Below are positions 45,152 to 54,296 of a DNA stretch of 64,000 nucleotides, piece after piece. The number at the start of each line of letters is the position of its first letter. Position 1 is the stretch's first letter. Under the pieces are notes generated by a model that was given only the letters and a program-made list of their open reading frames with translations, was not told the DNA's origin and made no database searches. The stretch is taken from NCBI GenBank assembly GCA_000996275.1, contig LCEG01000002.1, forward strand, positions 141,246 to 205,245. The letters run 5' to 3'. The stretch is from a candidate division TM6 bacterium GW2011_GWE2_42_60. GTDB lineage: Bacteria > Babelota > Babeliae > Babelales > Babelaceae. Position numbers and translations under genes: made by a program.

Positions 45152-45493
45152 ATTAGCGATACACGCATCTCAATTCCAGAGATTATAAAACGCTCGAAAC
45201 GCCTGGTAAACAATCAATGGATAGACATCCGGACGACACCTGCCGTTGGACGCAAGGGGCGGCTCATTGCTGTCGCTCCTCGCAGAGCGGGAAATGCGAT
45301 TGTCCGCAACCTGTTCAAGCGACGGGCACGTGCTCTTTTCAGAGAAAAAAATTTAGCCGAAACTGGCTTCGACTGGATTCTTTTTGCAAAACGCGATGTA
45401 CATTTATGTACTTTTGCCGCTATGCAAAATCTTGTATGCGCTGGCTTTCTTCAGCTCTCGCCATCATCCTCTCAGCCCTCATCGCTGTCTTAA
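45152..45493 (+). CDS. rnpA: Ribonuclease P protein component with non-canonical start
   Basis: Protein subunit of RNase P. The frame ending at the TAA 45491-45493 contains RLIAVAPRRAGNAIVRNLFK followed by RRARALFRE, the RNP motif of RnpA, then FDWILFAKR. The frame is open back to a TAA at 45032-45034 inside rpmH but holds no ATG, GTG or TTG before the conserved region. The best candidate is ATT at 45152, 6-7 bp after AAAGGA (45141-45146 region), giving 113 aa, the normal size. The position directly after rpmH supports the identity. An uncorrected base error in the start codon is the alternative. Confidence 0.85.
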   Translation: MSDTRISIPEIIKRSKRLVNNQWIDIRTTPAVGRKGRLIAVAPRRAGNAIVRNLFKRRARALFREKNLAETGFDWILFAKRDVHLCTFAAMQNLVCAGFLQLSPSSSQPSSLS

Positions 45494-45651
45494 GGCCTCT
45501 ATTGGGGCAAGACGGAGGTTGTAGGTTCGAAGTCACCTGCACAGAATATGCTCTTCAGCAATTACAAACCGAACCACTGTATAAAGCAATTAAGAATATT
45601 ACGCGTCGAGTTCTCTCATGCCATCCATTTGGGCGTCGTCCACACGAATAG
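45436..45651 (+). CDS. yidD: Membrane protein insertion efficiency factor YidD
   Basis: Small protein aiding YidC-dependent membrane insertion. The 71-aa product from the ATG at 45436 begins MRWLSSALAIILSALI (amphipathic/hydrophobic helix). It has the family core GGCRFEVTCTEYALQQL and the end LSCHPFGRRP, with all three family cysteines. It overlaps the rnpA 3' end by 58 bp in another frame and overlaps the convergent TPR gene by 53 bp. The longer frame from 45217 is the rnpA shadow. yidC does not follow. Confidence 0.93.
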   Translation: MRWLSSALAIILSALIAVLRPLLGQDGGCRFEVTCTEYALQQLQTEPLYKAIKNITRRVLSCHPFGRRPHE

Positions 45652-46312
45652 CTTTAATGTAAGAAGAAGCTTTTTCGTGAGTTACACTGTCAAGAGCTGC
45701 AACCAGAGGCAAAAATCGAGCGATAGACGCTCGGCTTCGCGGCTCATCGGCATCAAAAAGATAGCCGTCAAGCGCTGCAGAAAGATGTTTTTCAATAAGA
45801 CTACGTTCATGGTAGCCCAATTCTGACGAAAGCAAGCCGATAACTACCTGTTCGTGAAGTCGTGCTTTTTTATCAGATGGAAGTGTAATCTTGAGGATAG
45901 CGTCATTTGCATCGGCAAATAGATTCTGCTTAACAAGTCCAGCGATAAGTTTTTCTGAAACTTCAAGAGCTTTCTCTTCATCTCCTTGTAATTCATACAA
46001 CTCGATAAGTGCAACAAGCACATCGGGCGCATTGTTACTCAGAGCACAGAGTGCTTTATAAAGAAACAGAGCCTGTACCAGATCTCCCTCTTTTTTAAAA
46101 AGACGAGCCGCTCGACGATATGAATCAAGAGCGCGAGCATCATCAAATGCGTGTAAAATATCTCCCTCGAGCTGCACTACAAGAGCATCATGCCGAATTG
46201 AGTGAGCAAGGAGACGGGAAATACTTAATGCGCGCTCTTTCTCTCCACGCGTAACAAATTCAGCCAACTTAAACCATGCAAGACTCGTTTTCCCCAAAGC
46301 AACCTGCTTCAT
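45599..46312 (-). CDS. TPR-like helical repeat protein
   Basis: From the ATG at 46312, preceded by GAAGG, the product is 237 aa with no signal peptide. Several helix pairs fit the TPR pattern (ALDSYRRAARLFKKEGDLVQA; ALIELYELQGDEEKALEVSE), so it is probably a cytoplasmic adaptor protein. Nothing indicates its partner. The 3' end overlaps yidD convergently. Confidence 0.6.
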   Translation of the reverse strand: MKQVALGKTSLAWFKLAEFVTRGEKERALSISRLLAHSIRHDALVVQLEGDILHAFDDARALDSYRRAARLFKKEGDLVQALFLYKALCALSNNAPDVLVALIELYELQGDEEKALEVSEKLIAGLVKQNLFADANDAILKITLPSDKKARLHEQVVIGLLSSELGYHERSLIEKHLSAALDGYLFDADEPRSRASIARFLPLVAALDSVTHEKASSYIKAIRVDDAQMDGMRELDA

Positions 46313-46439
46313 ATTATTACCTTCACTTACCTTCAACTGATATCGCACTGCCTTCAGCCGCGCTGCATAAGCACAACTCGGCCTCTTTATACCTAATCAC
46401 GAATTTAATGATCAGGCAACAAGCTTTTTCGGGTATTCT

Positions 46440-47516
46440 TCAAAACAACTTCACCCGAGGGCTCTTTCCAGCACAGCCAAGATACATACAAATGTTTAAA
46501 GCAAGCCCTTTTTGACCAAAAATGTTGTTATTAAAACTTCCATTTCCAATCGACGGTTTTTGTGTACCTTGAGAAGAAAATGTGCCAATTGATGGCGATG
46601 CTACCCCTGGTTTTTGATTCGAAGAAATTGAAACGGGTACTAAGTTTCTCCGCAAAACCGTTATAATAAACTGTTCAACCGCGTATACATTTTGACAGAG
46701 CGCTACTTGATGATCAATAGTATTAACAAGCCCTGCAAGATAAGCATTCCAATAATTTAAAAGATCTCTCACAAGACGATCGAGTGCGGAAAGATCGATT
46801 GCAAGCTGCGCAGGACGCATCTCTTCACGAGCTGAGCGAATATTTAGAACAGCTCTTAATCCGCGTTCATCAATAAATTCACGTGGCGGCACTTCTGCAT
46901 ATTGTGCTAATTCATAAATACCCAACACTTCAAATTTCGTTTTAGCCTGAATAATATAGGCTTCACCTGATGCAACAGCGTCCTGAACAAGTAAAATTAA
47001 TTTTTTTGCAATGGCCTGAGAATCACGACCTATTGTTGGTTGTTCAGCGGCCTGTTCTGCGGAGCGTAGAAGCTGCTCGAGTTCGCGATAGACCTCTTTT
47101 AGCATGTTCAGATGATCAATATAGTTAGACAATCCCGCAAGTGCTTCCCGCGCAAGTTGTGGCGATGCACGCCGACCTGTATAAAAAACAAAAAAGAAAT
47201 ACCAGAGAATTTCACGGGATCGAGCAAAGGAGACACAGGTTGCCGGCAATGCAATGGCAGAACCAAGAAGAGATGATACACCACTTCCTTTAAGTTCAGA
47301 AAGCCCCGGAATATGAGAAAAAAAACGATCGCAGCCCGTCTCAACCAATTTTTCAATTACTACAGCTTCGGTTGCAAAGAGCGCTAAAACAGAACTCCAT
47401 GCGCCAAATCTTCCTATTTTATCGGTCGAATCACTTGGATAATCGCCTATTCCAGCATAAAAAAAAGATGGGAATAAAAGACCTATCGCCAACAACTGTC
47501 TCAATTTGATACGCAT
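46440..47516 (-). CDS. Hypothetical exported protein, 358 aa
   Basis: Signal peptide at 1-22 (LRQLLAIGLLFPSFFYAG). A second hydrophobic region lies around 85-120 (LLGSAIALPATCVSF, EILWYFFFVFYTGRR). The remainder to about 300 is helical and charged, and the last 60 residues are Ser/Gln/Asn-rich with SIGTFSSQG and SIGNGSFNN. The family is not recognised. The neighbour at 47602-48675 shares a signal peptide followed by a GSVIALPM-like hydrophobic patch, so the two may be distant relatives. Confidence 0.6.
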   Translation of the reverse strand: MRIKLRQLLAIGLLFPSFFYAGIGDYPSDSTDKIGRFGAWSSVLALFATEAVVIEKLVETGCDRFFSHIPGLSELKGSGVSSLLGSAIALPATCVSFARSREILWYFFFVFYTGRRASPQLAREALAGLSNYIDHLNMLKEVYRELEQLLRSAEQAAEQPTIGRDSQAIAKKLILLVQDAVASGEAYIIQAKTKFEVLGIYELAQYAEVPPREFIDERGLRAVLNIRSAREEMRPAQLAIDLSALDRLVRDLLNYWNAYLAGLVNTIDHQVALCQNVYAVEQFIITVLRRNLVPVSISSNQKPGVASPSIGTFSSQGTQKPSIGNGSFNNNIFGQKGLALNICMYLGCAGKSPRVKLF

Positions 47517-47601
47517 GCAAAACCCCTGCTTTCAAAAAAACGCGAGAACTATCCTTCGGCAAGGAGCATAGTCCAAGAATGCTTGTTGACACAAGTATTT
47601 C

Positions 47602-48675
47602 TTAAAGACCAAAAGACTGAAGCGTTTTGCACCAAGAATGCTTCCAGCTATCACGACGAATCATCGAAAGCAGCGGATGGGCAATATGTTCATATTCTTT
47701 TGCAAATAATGCAATATTGTTTTGCACGTTTTTGCGAGCTTCTGGAGTGAGTTTTATGGCTTTTAGTGGACCGGTTGCAATATTATTTTGATTAACATTT
47801 TTAAGCTCGTTATTATTGCCTTTGATTTCTATAGATTTTTTTTGCGACTTTTTATTAACACCAGCCCAATTTCCTGATTCTTTCTTTGCTGCCAAAAGGC
47901 GATTAATTGCCCCTTTTATTCCAGAGCACCGGTCGGTAAAGAAAGAGCCTTCTTCGTCACATTCTTCAAAATTCCACCAGTATTCAGGAAGCGGTCTTAA
48001 CCACCGATAGAGACAGAAGTGCTTTGTATTGCCAAGTTTTGTAAGCAGAGAGCCTTCTTTTACTAAATCAGCCTGTTCCCGCACTTTAAGCGAAGTATTT
48101 GTTGGCAAACAAGATCCTTCGGTAATTTTTGCTATTTTAACCACCGAATCATATTTTTTCTGAAGGTCTTTTAAAAGACCTCGGGCAAAATCTATACGCT
48201 TTTGCACTATCAAATGCTTTTCTTCAAGGTACGACTTCCCCGCTACCACTGAGTAGACTCCCTGGGCACCGATCATGCCATACGGAGCCACCATGGGAAG
48301 TGCTATAACAGAGCCAACCCCACAGATAATTCCACATGGATGATTTAATAGAGCGGTTTTTGTCTTGAGAACCAATGCGAGTGCAAGCTGCATAATTTCA
48401 GTACGCCGGCTCCACGCATCCAATCCATATTGTTGTGCAACAGGACACCCTTTTTTACCAAGAAGATACGCACCATACGAAAGACCACCGATAACGCCCG
48501 TTGTTACCAATCCAGCTGCACATTTTCGCCAGAGCGGAATCGTGTATTCTTTTTTCTTTAGAACTTCTTTTGGTTTATCATCCATGCACTGCGTCACCGC
48601 AGAAATACTTATCGCACACAAAACAACCAGGGCCAAGCGGCACACCGATGCTTTTTTACCACAATCTGTTTCCAT
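47602..48675 (-). CDS. Hypothetical exported membrane protein, 357 aa
   Basis: The ATG at 48675 is preceded by GGAGGA at ideal distance; the frame extends to 48786 into the tRNA and is not used. N-terminal signal (ALVVLCAISISAVTQC, possible lipoprotein-like Cys), a Gly-rich helix LVTTGVIGGLSYGAYLLG near 50, and a hydrophobic patch CGIICGVGSVIALPMVAPYG. The C-terminal part is Asn/Lys-rich. No known domain is visible. Confidence 0.6.
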   Translation of the reverse strand: METDCGKKASVCRLALVVLCAISISAVTQCMDDKPKEVLKKKEYTIPLWRKCAAGLVTTGVIGGLSYGAYLLGKKGCPVAQQYGLDAWSRRTEIMQLALALVLKTKTALLNHPCGIICGVGSVIALPMVAPYGMIGAQGVYSVVAGKSYLEEKHLIVQKRIDFARGLLKDLQKKYDSVVKIAKITEGSCLPTNTSLKVREQADLVKEGSLLTKLGNTKHFCLYRWLRPLPEYWWNFEECDEEGSFFTDRCSGIKGAINRLLAAKKESGNWAGVNKKSQKKSIEIKGNNNELKNVNQNNIATGPLKAIKLTPEARKNVQNNIALFAKEYEHIAHPLLSMIRRDSWKHSWCKTLQSFGL

Positions 48676-48753
48676 GATTCCTCCATAGAATCGACAAGAA
48701 TCGACATATTTAGAGTACTTTATAATGAATAAAGCACTTTTAAAATATAAAAA

Positions 48754-48828
48754 TGGTGCCGGGAAATGGAATCGAACCACCGACACGAAGCTCTTCAGGC
48801 TTCTGCTCTACCACTGAGCTACCCCGGC
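48754..48828 (-). tRNA. tRNA-Phe (anticodon GAA)
   Basis: 75 nt. On the minus strand acceptor GCCGGGG/TCCCGGC (one G-T pair), D arm GCTC...GAGC, anticodon stem GAAGC/GCTTC around CTGAAGA, T-loop TTCGATT, CCA encoded. It lies upstream of and divergent from pheS, which charges it. Confidence 0.95.
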
Positions 48829-49070
48829 ACACCACATTTATTTACCCCCAGTATACAAGCGCATACAGAGAATATCTTACCTACTCTTTCCCCTGAGGTC
48901 AAGCATTAAAATTCGAATATTTTAGCTCCAAACAACCGATTGCTTTTGCTCAGCGGAGAAATGGGCTTTGGATAAAAAATCTCTCTTCCCCATTAAAAAA
49001 CATGGCTTGCTCTAATAAACCCAGATATGTAATAATAATATCGCACATTTGTAAGTTAAGGGCAATCCTA

Positions 49071-49099
49071 TTTGCTAATAGTTCCTGCTCTGCTAGAAT
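49071..49099 (+). promoter_or_regulatory. Predicted pheS promoter in a 316-bp gap
   Basis: TTTGCT (49071-49076), a 17-bp spacer and TAGAAT (49094-49099) lie 46 bp before the pheS ATG. The rest of the gap 48829-49144 shows no ORF, no tRNA and no T-box or attenuator-like Phe-codon leader that I can see. Confidence 0.4.
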
Positions 49100-49144
49100 G
49101 AAAATTGATGGCATTATAAACTCACAAAAGAAGCTTTTATATCA

Positions 49145-50185
49145 ATGACCTATCCATACACAAACGAAAAACTGAGAATAATCGCAGAGCAATTTCTCAC
49201 GCGGCTCAAAACCTGCTCCGACAACAAATCATTAGAAGCGCTCGATATTGAATTTTTAGGCAGGCATGGCATCATAGCAAAGCTTATGGAAGAGCTCAAA
49301 ACACTCTCTCTCGAAGAAAAAAGAACACTGGGCCCTGAAATCAATCTTCTCAAAAAGGATCTTCAAGCCTCCCTTTTAGAAAAAAAATCCGCACTCACCC
49401 AACAAGAAGCCGCCGCACACGCTGAGCGTCAAAAACTTTTTGATGTTACGGCCTACCAACCAGGCGAACTTTTTGGCAGTCTCCACCCAGCAACGCATGT
49501 TGTTCAGGAAATTGAAGATGTTCTTATGTCGATGGGATTTGAAATTTTGGACGGTCCTGAAATCGAGACTGAAGAAATTAATTTTGAAGCGCTCAACATC
49601 CCCAAAAACCATCCTGCGCGTGATATGCAAGATACTTTTTGGCTTACGCTTCCACAACTTCTATTACGTACGCATACCTCATCAGTAGAGATCCATGCAA
49701 TGCGCTCACGGCAACCACCGTTTGCAATTGCATCCGCAGGAAGAACGTATCGTCACGAAGCAACTGACGCATGTCATGATTTTGTGTTCATGCAATGTGA
49801 AGGGCTTTTAATAGATAAAAAAGTTTCGCTCTCCCATCTCTTTGCAACGACTAAATTATTTTTGCAAGGAATTTTTAAAAAAGAGCAGATAGAGATTCGC
49901 ATTCGCCCAAGTTACTTTCCCTTTGTAGAACCTGGAATTGAAATCGACATGAGCTGCCCTTTTTGTGCAAAAGGCTGCTCAGTCTGTAAAAAAAGCAATT
50001 GGATTGAAATTTGTGGTGCTGGCATGGTCCATCCACACGTCCTGCGTGCAGGAGGAATCAATCCAGAAGAATACAGTGGCTTTGCATTTGGGTTTGGTCT
50101 TACTCGCCTTATAATGATGAAATATGGCATTAACGATATCCGATATCTACACAGCAATAAGCTTGAGTTTCTCAAGCAATTTTAA
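49145..50185 (+). CDS. pheS: Phenylalanyl-tRNA synthetase alpha subunit
   Basis: Catalytic subunit of PheRS. 346 aa: N-terminal coiled coil (about 1-95), motif 1 region HPATHVVQEIEDVLMSMGF at about 118, motif 2 around GRTYRHEATDACHDFVFMQC at about 198, and motif 3 FGFGLTRLIMMKYGI near the C-terminus. A CPFC...CSVC cysteine set lies in the late insertion. pheT, normally next, is absent; galU-like follows instead, so the beta subunit must be encoded elsewhere. Confidence 0.96.
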   Translation: MTYPYTNEKLRIIAEQFLTRLKTCSDNKSLEALDIEFLGRHGIIAKLMEELKTLSLEEKRTLGPEINLLKKDLQASLLEKKSALTQQEAAAHAERQKLFDVTAYQPGELFGSLHPATHVVQEIEDVLMSMGFEILDGPEIETEEINFEALNIPKNHPARDMQDTFWLTLPQLLLRTHTSSVEIHAMRSRQPPFAIASAGRTYRHEATDACHDFVFMQCEGLLIDKKVSLSHLFATTKLFLQGIFKKEQIEIRIRPSYFPFVEPGIEIDMSCPFCAKGCSVCKKSNWIEICGAGMVHPHVLRAGGINPEEYSGFAFGFGLTRLIMMKYGINDIRYLHSNKLEFLKQF

Positions 50186-50220
50186 ATATTGCATAGGCAT
50201 CCAGAAGAAGGAGAGAGGTC

Positions 50221-51144
50221 ATGGAAATAAACAAGTGTATCATCCCTGCATCAGGCGTTGGATCACGCTTCTTACCATTCACAAAATCAGTTCCTAAAGA
50301 AATGCTTCCCCTACTCAACAAACCCCTCATTCACTACATTGTTGAGGAAGCTATTCGCTCTGAGCTCAAGCATATGTTTTTCATCGAAAATCAACAGAAA
50401 AGCCTCATTTCAGACTATTTTGACACCAACACTGACCTTACAAACCACCTCGCAGACCATAATCAGGGTGCGCTTTTAGAAAACATTAAACGCCTCGTAA
50501 GGCAAGCAAGCTATACGTTTATTCGGCAAGCAGAGCCGCAGGGAACGGGACATGCCGTTCTACAAGCAAAACATTGCATAGAAAAAGAATTTTTTTGTAT
50601 TGCTTTGCCCAACTATATCATTGACGAACCCGAACCAGTACTTAAACAACTCATGCGCCTTACACGCCAAGAAAAAGCCAGCACTGTAGCTGTTTTTGAA
50701 GTGCAAGGAAACGAGGTTCCACTGTATAGTATTGCAAAGGTAAAAAAAGCAATCACTCCTTTGTCATCTCAGCTCGTCTCAATCACAGACAATCCACGGA
50801 CCAGAGATATAAATTCAACACTTGCACTCGCCGGTCGCTATATTCTTTCTTCACGAATTTTTGCTGCAATTGAATATCTCAACACCCATAGTGAAAAAGA
50901 TGAAATTTCAATTAACGATGCAATCACCCATATGATTCATGAAGGCGAGCGGGTCCTTACGTACAAAATTCATGGCCCTGTCTTTGTTATCTCAACACCG
51001 CTCGATCTTATCAAGGCAACAGTCATGTTAGGGCTTAAAGATCCAGTTTTAGCTCCACAGATACGGGACCTTCTTGCCTTAGAAAAAGATAGTATTCCGT
51101 CTCCCGCCTTTACGCCAGCACGACCTGTAGAAAAACGGGTTTAA
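50221..51144 (+). CDS. GalU-like nucleotidyltransferase with altered active site
   Basis: Family of UTP-glucose-1-phosphate uridylyltransferases. Length 307 aa is normal. The N-terminal signature is recognisable but altered (GVGSRFLPFTKSVPKEMLPL; typical GxGTRFLPATK). GTGHAVLQAKHCI (about 108-120) and LAGRYILSS are present. Two usual features are missing. The metal-binding LPDD motif reads LPNY (129-132), and the EKP lysine region before the GRY segment reads TDNP. It could be inactive, regulatory, or have another specificity. GGAGAGAG precedes the ATG. Its stop overlaps that of convergent ppsA by 4 bp. Confidence 0.75.
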   Translation: MEINKCIIPASGVGSRFLPFTKSVPKEMLPLLNKPLIHYIVEEAIRSELKHMFFIENQQKSLISDYFDTNTDLTNHLADHNQGALLENIKRLVRQASYTFIRQAEPQGTGHAVLQAKHCIEKEFFCIALPNYIIDEPEPVLKQLMRLTRQEKASTVAVFEVQGNEVPLYSIAKVKKAITPLSSQLVSITDNPRTRDINSTLALAGRYILSSRIFAAIEYLNTHSEKDEISINDAITHMIHEGERVLTYKIHGPVFVISTPLDLIKATVMLGLKDPVLAPQIRDLLALEKDSIPSPAFTPARPVEKRV

Positions 51145-53648
51145 CTTTTCTCGTTCAGCCCAGCAACAAAGGGGATTACCGCATCTGCAGTAAGTGAAAT
51201 CGAAGTAATACCCGCAGCAATAAGATGTCGCGTAAGCTCTGGGTAATCAGATGGCGCCTGCCCGCAAATTCCAATCGGTTTTTTAAGAGAACCCGCCTTT
51301 TGTATTGCCATATCAAGCAATGCTATCACCGCATCATTCTGCTCATCGTATAAATGACTTATCAGTGGTGAATCACGATCAACACCCAAAGCAAGCTGCG
51401 TCAAATCATTTGATCCAATAGAAAAACCATCAAAAGATGGTGCGTATCGCTCAAGCTCAAAAATATTTGCTGGAATTTCGATCATCATTAAAATTTCAAG
51501 GCCACCAGCACCGCGGACAAGCCCTTTTTCTTCAAAAAGTTCAATTACCGCTTGAGCTTCTTGTACCGACCGAACAAACGGAACGAGAATCTTAATATTC
51601 TCCATTCCAAAAACTTCTCTGGCCCGCTTCAGCGCGCGACATTCAAGTGCAAACGCGGGTGCATATTCAGCTTTTACATAGCGCGCAGCACCCCTAAACC
51701 CAAGCATTGGATTTTCTTCTGACGGTTCAAAATAACTTCCGCCCAATAAATTGCGATATTCGTTGCTCTTAAAATCGGTACTTCGCACAACAACTGGCCG
51801 TGGATAAAATGCTGCCGCAATGGTCCCTATCGATTCTGCAAGCAAATCAACAAACAGATCGGCCCATTGTGCCGGGTCTTGTACCCCTAATCGCTGACTA
51901 ATTTGTTCTCGTATTTTCTGGTCCGTAACTTTTTCAGGCGTTGCACAAGCCATCGGATGCACACCAATAATTGATGAAATAATAAACTCCAGCCGAGCGA
52001 GCCCAACGCCCTGCACGGGTAAAAGAGAAAGACGCAATGCCTGATCAGGGTCACCGATATTGATAAGTACTTTGAGTGTTGGTGTCTTGAGCGAAGAAAC
52101 AATAATTTCCTGCGTCTCAAAACCCCATGCACCTCGATACACAACCCCATGTGAACCCTTGGAGCAATCGAGGGTAATCATCTCTCCATCAAGAATTTTT
52201 GTCGTAGCATACTCAGAACCAATCACGGCAGGAATTCCCATTTCTCTGCTCACAATCGCTGCATGGCAGGTCCGTCCTCCCCGATTGGTTACAACCGCCG
52301 CCGCGCGTTTTAAGAGAGGCATCCAATCAGGATCGGTCATATCAGTCACGAGAATATCACCATTAATAAAATCTCGGGCCTCAAACAGTGAGTTTATCAC
52401 CCGTGCACGACCAGAGACGATCGCATTCCCAACGGCTTGTCCTTCAACCAGCTGCGACGCCTGGTCTGGCTGTGTGCTAAAATGATACGCAACCACCTTT
52501 TGTTCATGTATTTTTTGAGAATGAACGGTCTCAGGACGCGCCTGCACTATGTAGATTTTGCCATCAATGCCGTCTTTTGCCCATTCAATATCCATCGGCA
52601 TCCAGTGGCCAGCCCGCTCAGAATAAAAATGCTCTATCTTTACCCCCATACGCGCAAGCTCAAGAATTTCTTGGTCGCTCAAAACAAGCGACGTTTTTTC
52701 ACTATCGCTACACACTTTCCGCTTCAGCCCTAGCAGTGGATTGGCCAAATTATAGGCTGTTTCAACAATGGAACCAATCCGGAGCGCTCCCGTCCCTGCA
52801 CCAAAAAAATCAGTAAACTTTTTCAAAGGCGATTCAGATGGCTCCTGATAAACTAGTTTTTCCTGTTTTGCTCCAATAAATTTACGAATAAGTGACGAAA
52901 ACCCCTTTTCAAGCGTCGGTTTATGGACCACATATTCATCAGGATCAACAGCACCCTGAACCAATAATTCACCAAGTCCATAGGTAGCCGTAATAGAAAC
53001 TACATCACGATGGCCCGATTCTGGGTCGATGGTAAACATAACGCCAGCAGATGCTAAATCCGAACGAACCATTTTCTGAATGCCTACTGAAATAGCAACA
53101 TCAAGGTCGTCTATACCCTGCTGGAACCGATAGACAATAGCCCGTTCAGTAAAAAGAGATGCCATACAGCGCAGGACCGCTTCCAAAACATTATCCTCAC
53201 CTTGTATATGCAAGAACGTCTCCTGTTGACCGGCAAACGATGCCTTGGGGAGATCTTCCGCTGTTGCAGAAGATCGCACCGCAACATCACACGGTTCGGT
53301 TGCTGTATAACGCTGAGAAAGCAGCTGGTAAGCCTGTTTAATCTCTTCCTCAATTGGCCCGGGAAGCCGCTTACTCATGATAACTGCTTGTATCTGCATT
53401 GAAGCCTGGTTAAGCGCATCAAGATTTGAAACATCTTCCAAAAGTTCAAGCTGCCGCCGTATTTCCGGCAAAAGGCCATTCTTTTCTAAGTGCTCCCGAT
53501 AGGCATTTGCTGTTGTTGCAAAACCACCAGGCACCGTAATCCCTTGGGACGAAAGATCGCGAACCATCTGTCCTAAAGAAGCGTTTTTACCTCCAAAAAC
53601 AGGGACTTCTGAAAGCGAGATCTCTTCAAAAAAAGCGATGTATTTCAC
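51141..53648 (-). CDS. ppsA: Phosphoenolpyruvate synthase (pyruvate, water dikinase)
   Basis: Converts pyruvate and ATP to PEP. 835 aa, in order: an ATP-grasp domain (GGKNASLGQM near residue 20; a LPKASFAGQQETFL at about 137); the phosphohistidine swivel domain with GGRTCHAAIVSREMGIPAVI near 460; and a PEP-binding TIM barrel ending in IGICGQAPSDYPEL, with the catalytic Cys. The start is a GTG at 53648, directly after the TAG of the upstream gene and preceded by GAGGAG, so the two are translationally coupled. Confidence 0.95.
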   Translation of the reverse strand: MKYIAFFEEISLSEVPVFGGKNASLGQMVRDLSSQGITVPGGFATTANAYREHLEKNGLLPEIRRQLELLEDVSNLDALNQASMQIQAVIMSKRLPGPIEEEIKQAYQLLSQRYTATEPCDVAVRSSATAEDLPKASFAGQQETFLHIQGEDNVLEAVLRCMASLFTERAIVYRFQQGIDDLDVAISVGIQKMVRSDLASAGVMFTIDPESGHRDVVSITATYGLGELLVQGAVDPDEYVVHKPTLEKGFSSLIRKFIGAKQEKLVYQEPSESPLKKFTDFFGAGTGALRIGSIVETAYNLANPLLGLKRKVCSDSEKTSLVLSDQEILELARMGVKIEHFYSERAGHWMPMDIEWAKDGIDGKIYIVQARPETVHSQKIHEQKVVAYHFSTQPDQASQLVEGQAVGNAIVSGRARVINSLFEARDFINGDILVTDMTDPDWMPLLKRAAAVVTNRGGRTCHAAIVSREMGIPAVIGSEYATTKILDGEMITLDCSKGSHGVVYRGAWGFETQEIIVSSLKTPTLKVLINIGDPDQALRLSLLPVQGVGLARLEFIISSIIGVHPMACATPEKVTDQKIREQISQRLGVQDPAQWADLFVDLLAESIGTIAAAFYPRPVVVRSTDFKSNEYRNLLGGSYFEPSEENPMLGFRGAARYVKAEYAPAFALECRALKRAREVFGMENIKILVPFVRSVQEAQAVIELFEEKGLVRGAGGLEILMMIEIPANIFELERYAPSFDGFSIGSNDLTQLALGVDRDSPLISHLYDEQNDAVIALLDMAIQKAGSLKKPIGICGQAPSDYPELTRHLIAAGITSISLTADAVIPFVAGLNEKS

Positions 53649-54296
53649 CTATTTCTCCTCTTCTTCGCGATTATCCTCTTCCTCATCGTGATGCAAATCG
53701 CGAATGTCTATAAGCCCCTCTTCCATTTCACGGACATGTTCATCGTCGTAGCGCTCTTTCTCGTCTTCATACTGAGCTTGCGCAATCGTCTCTTCGTAAT
53801 TCACTTCATAGAGCGGATCTTGATAAAAATCCTTGATCATCATGTCGATATCAGAAGGAAGCCCAACAAAAAACTCAACATCATACGAGACAAATTCACG
53901 TAAAATCGCTTCTTTTTCATCATCGCTCGGATCATTGGTAATCACAAAAAGCGTGTCATCTTCTCGTTGGTAGGGAATACAACAGTTCCGCAACAAGACA
54001 TCTTTGGGAAACAGACGCACTAAATCATGGTCAAAAATTGCCCCCAACACATCAATAGCCGGTACTTTATAGTACTCTTGAAGGACAATTAAAAGATCTT
54101 CTTTTTCAACAATCCCCTCCTCTATCAAAAAATCTTCCGCATAAGAGGCTTCGTGATTCTGAAAGCTCACAATAAGGGCGTCAGCTTCTTGTTGCTTTAA
54201 AAGGCCTTTTTTATTTAAAATTTCGGCAATTCCCTTGAGTGCCGTCAACGATTCTGGACTCTTTTGGTTTAATTCTTTTTTCACTTCATTCTTCAT
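53649..54296 (-). CDS. Stand-alone MshEN (GspE N-terminal) domain protein
   Basis: 215 aa. Residues about 45-160 follow the type II secretion/pilus ATPase N-terminal pattern: SYAEDFLIEEGIVEKEDLLI, YYKVPAIDV, RLFPKDVLLRNCCIPYQRED and LFVITNDPSDDEK. MshEN domains bind cyclic di-GMP or couple ATPases to platforms. No ATPase domain follows; instead there is an acidic tail (DEEEDNREEEEK). It is directly joined to ppsA (stop and GTG adjacent), which suggests a regulatory link to PEP synthesis; this is inference. Confidence 0.75.
   Translation of the reverse strand: MKNEVKKELNQKSPESLTALKGIAEILNKKGLLKQQEADALIVSFQNHEASYAEDFLIEEGIVEKEDLLIVLQEYYKVPAIDVLGAIFDHDLVRLFPKDVLLRNCCIPYQREDDTLFVITNDPSDDEKEAILREFVSYDVEFFVGLPSDIDMMIKDFYQDPLYEVNYEETIAQAQYEDEKERYDDEHVREMEEGLIDIRDLHHDEEEDNREEEEK

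Noticed and set aside
45217-45435. Longer N-terminus for yidD (144-aa frame)
   Set aside because: This part is the +1 shadow of rnpA; the YidD family begins at the ATG at 45436.
48829-49144. Phe leader peptide or T-box upstream of pheS
   Set aside because: No short ORF with Phe codon run, no T-box core sequence and no terminator hairpin were found in the gap.
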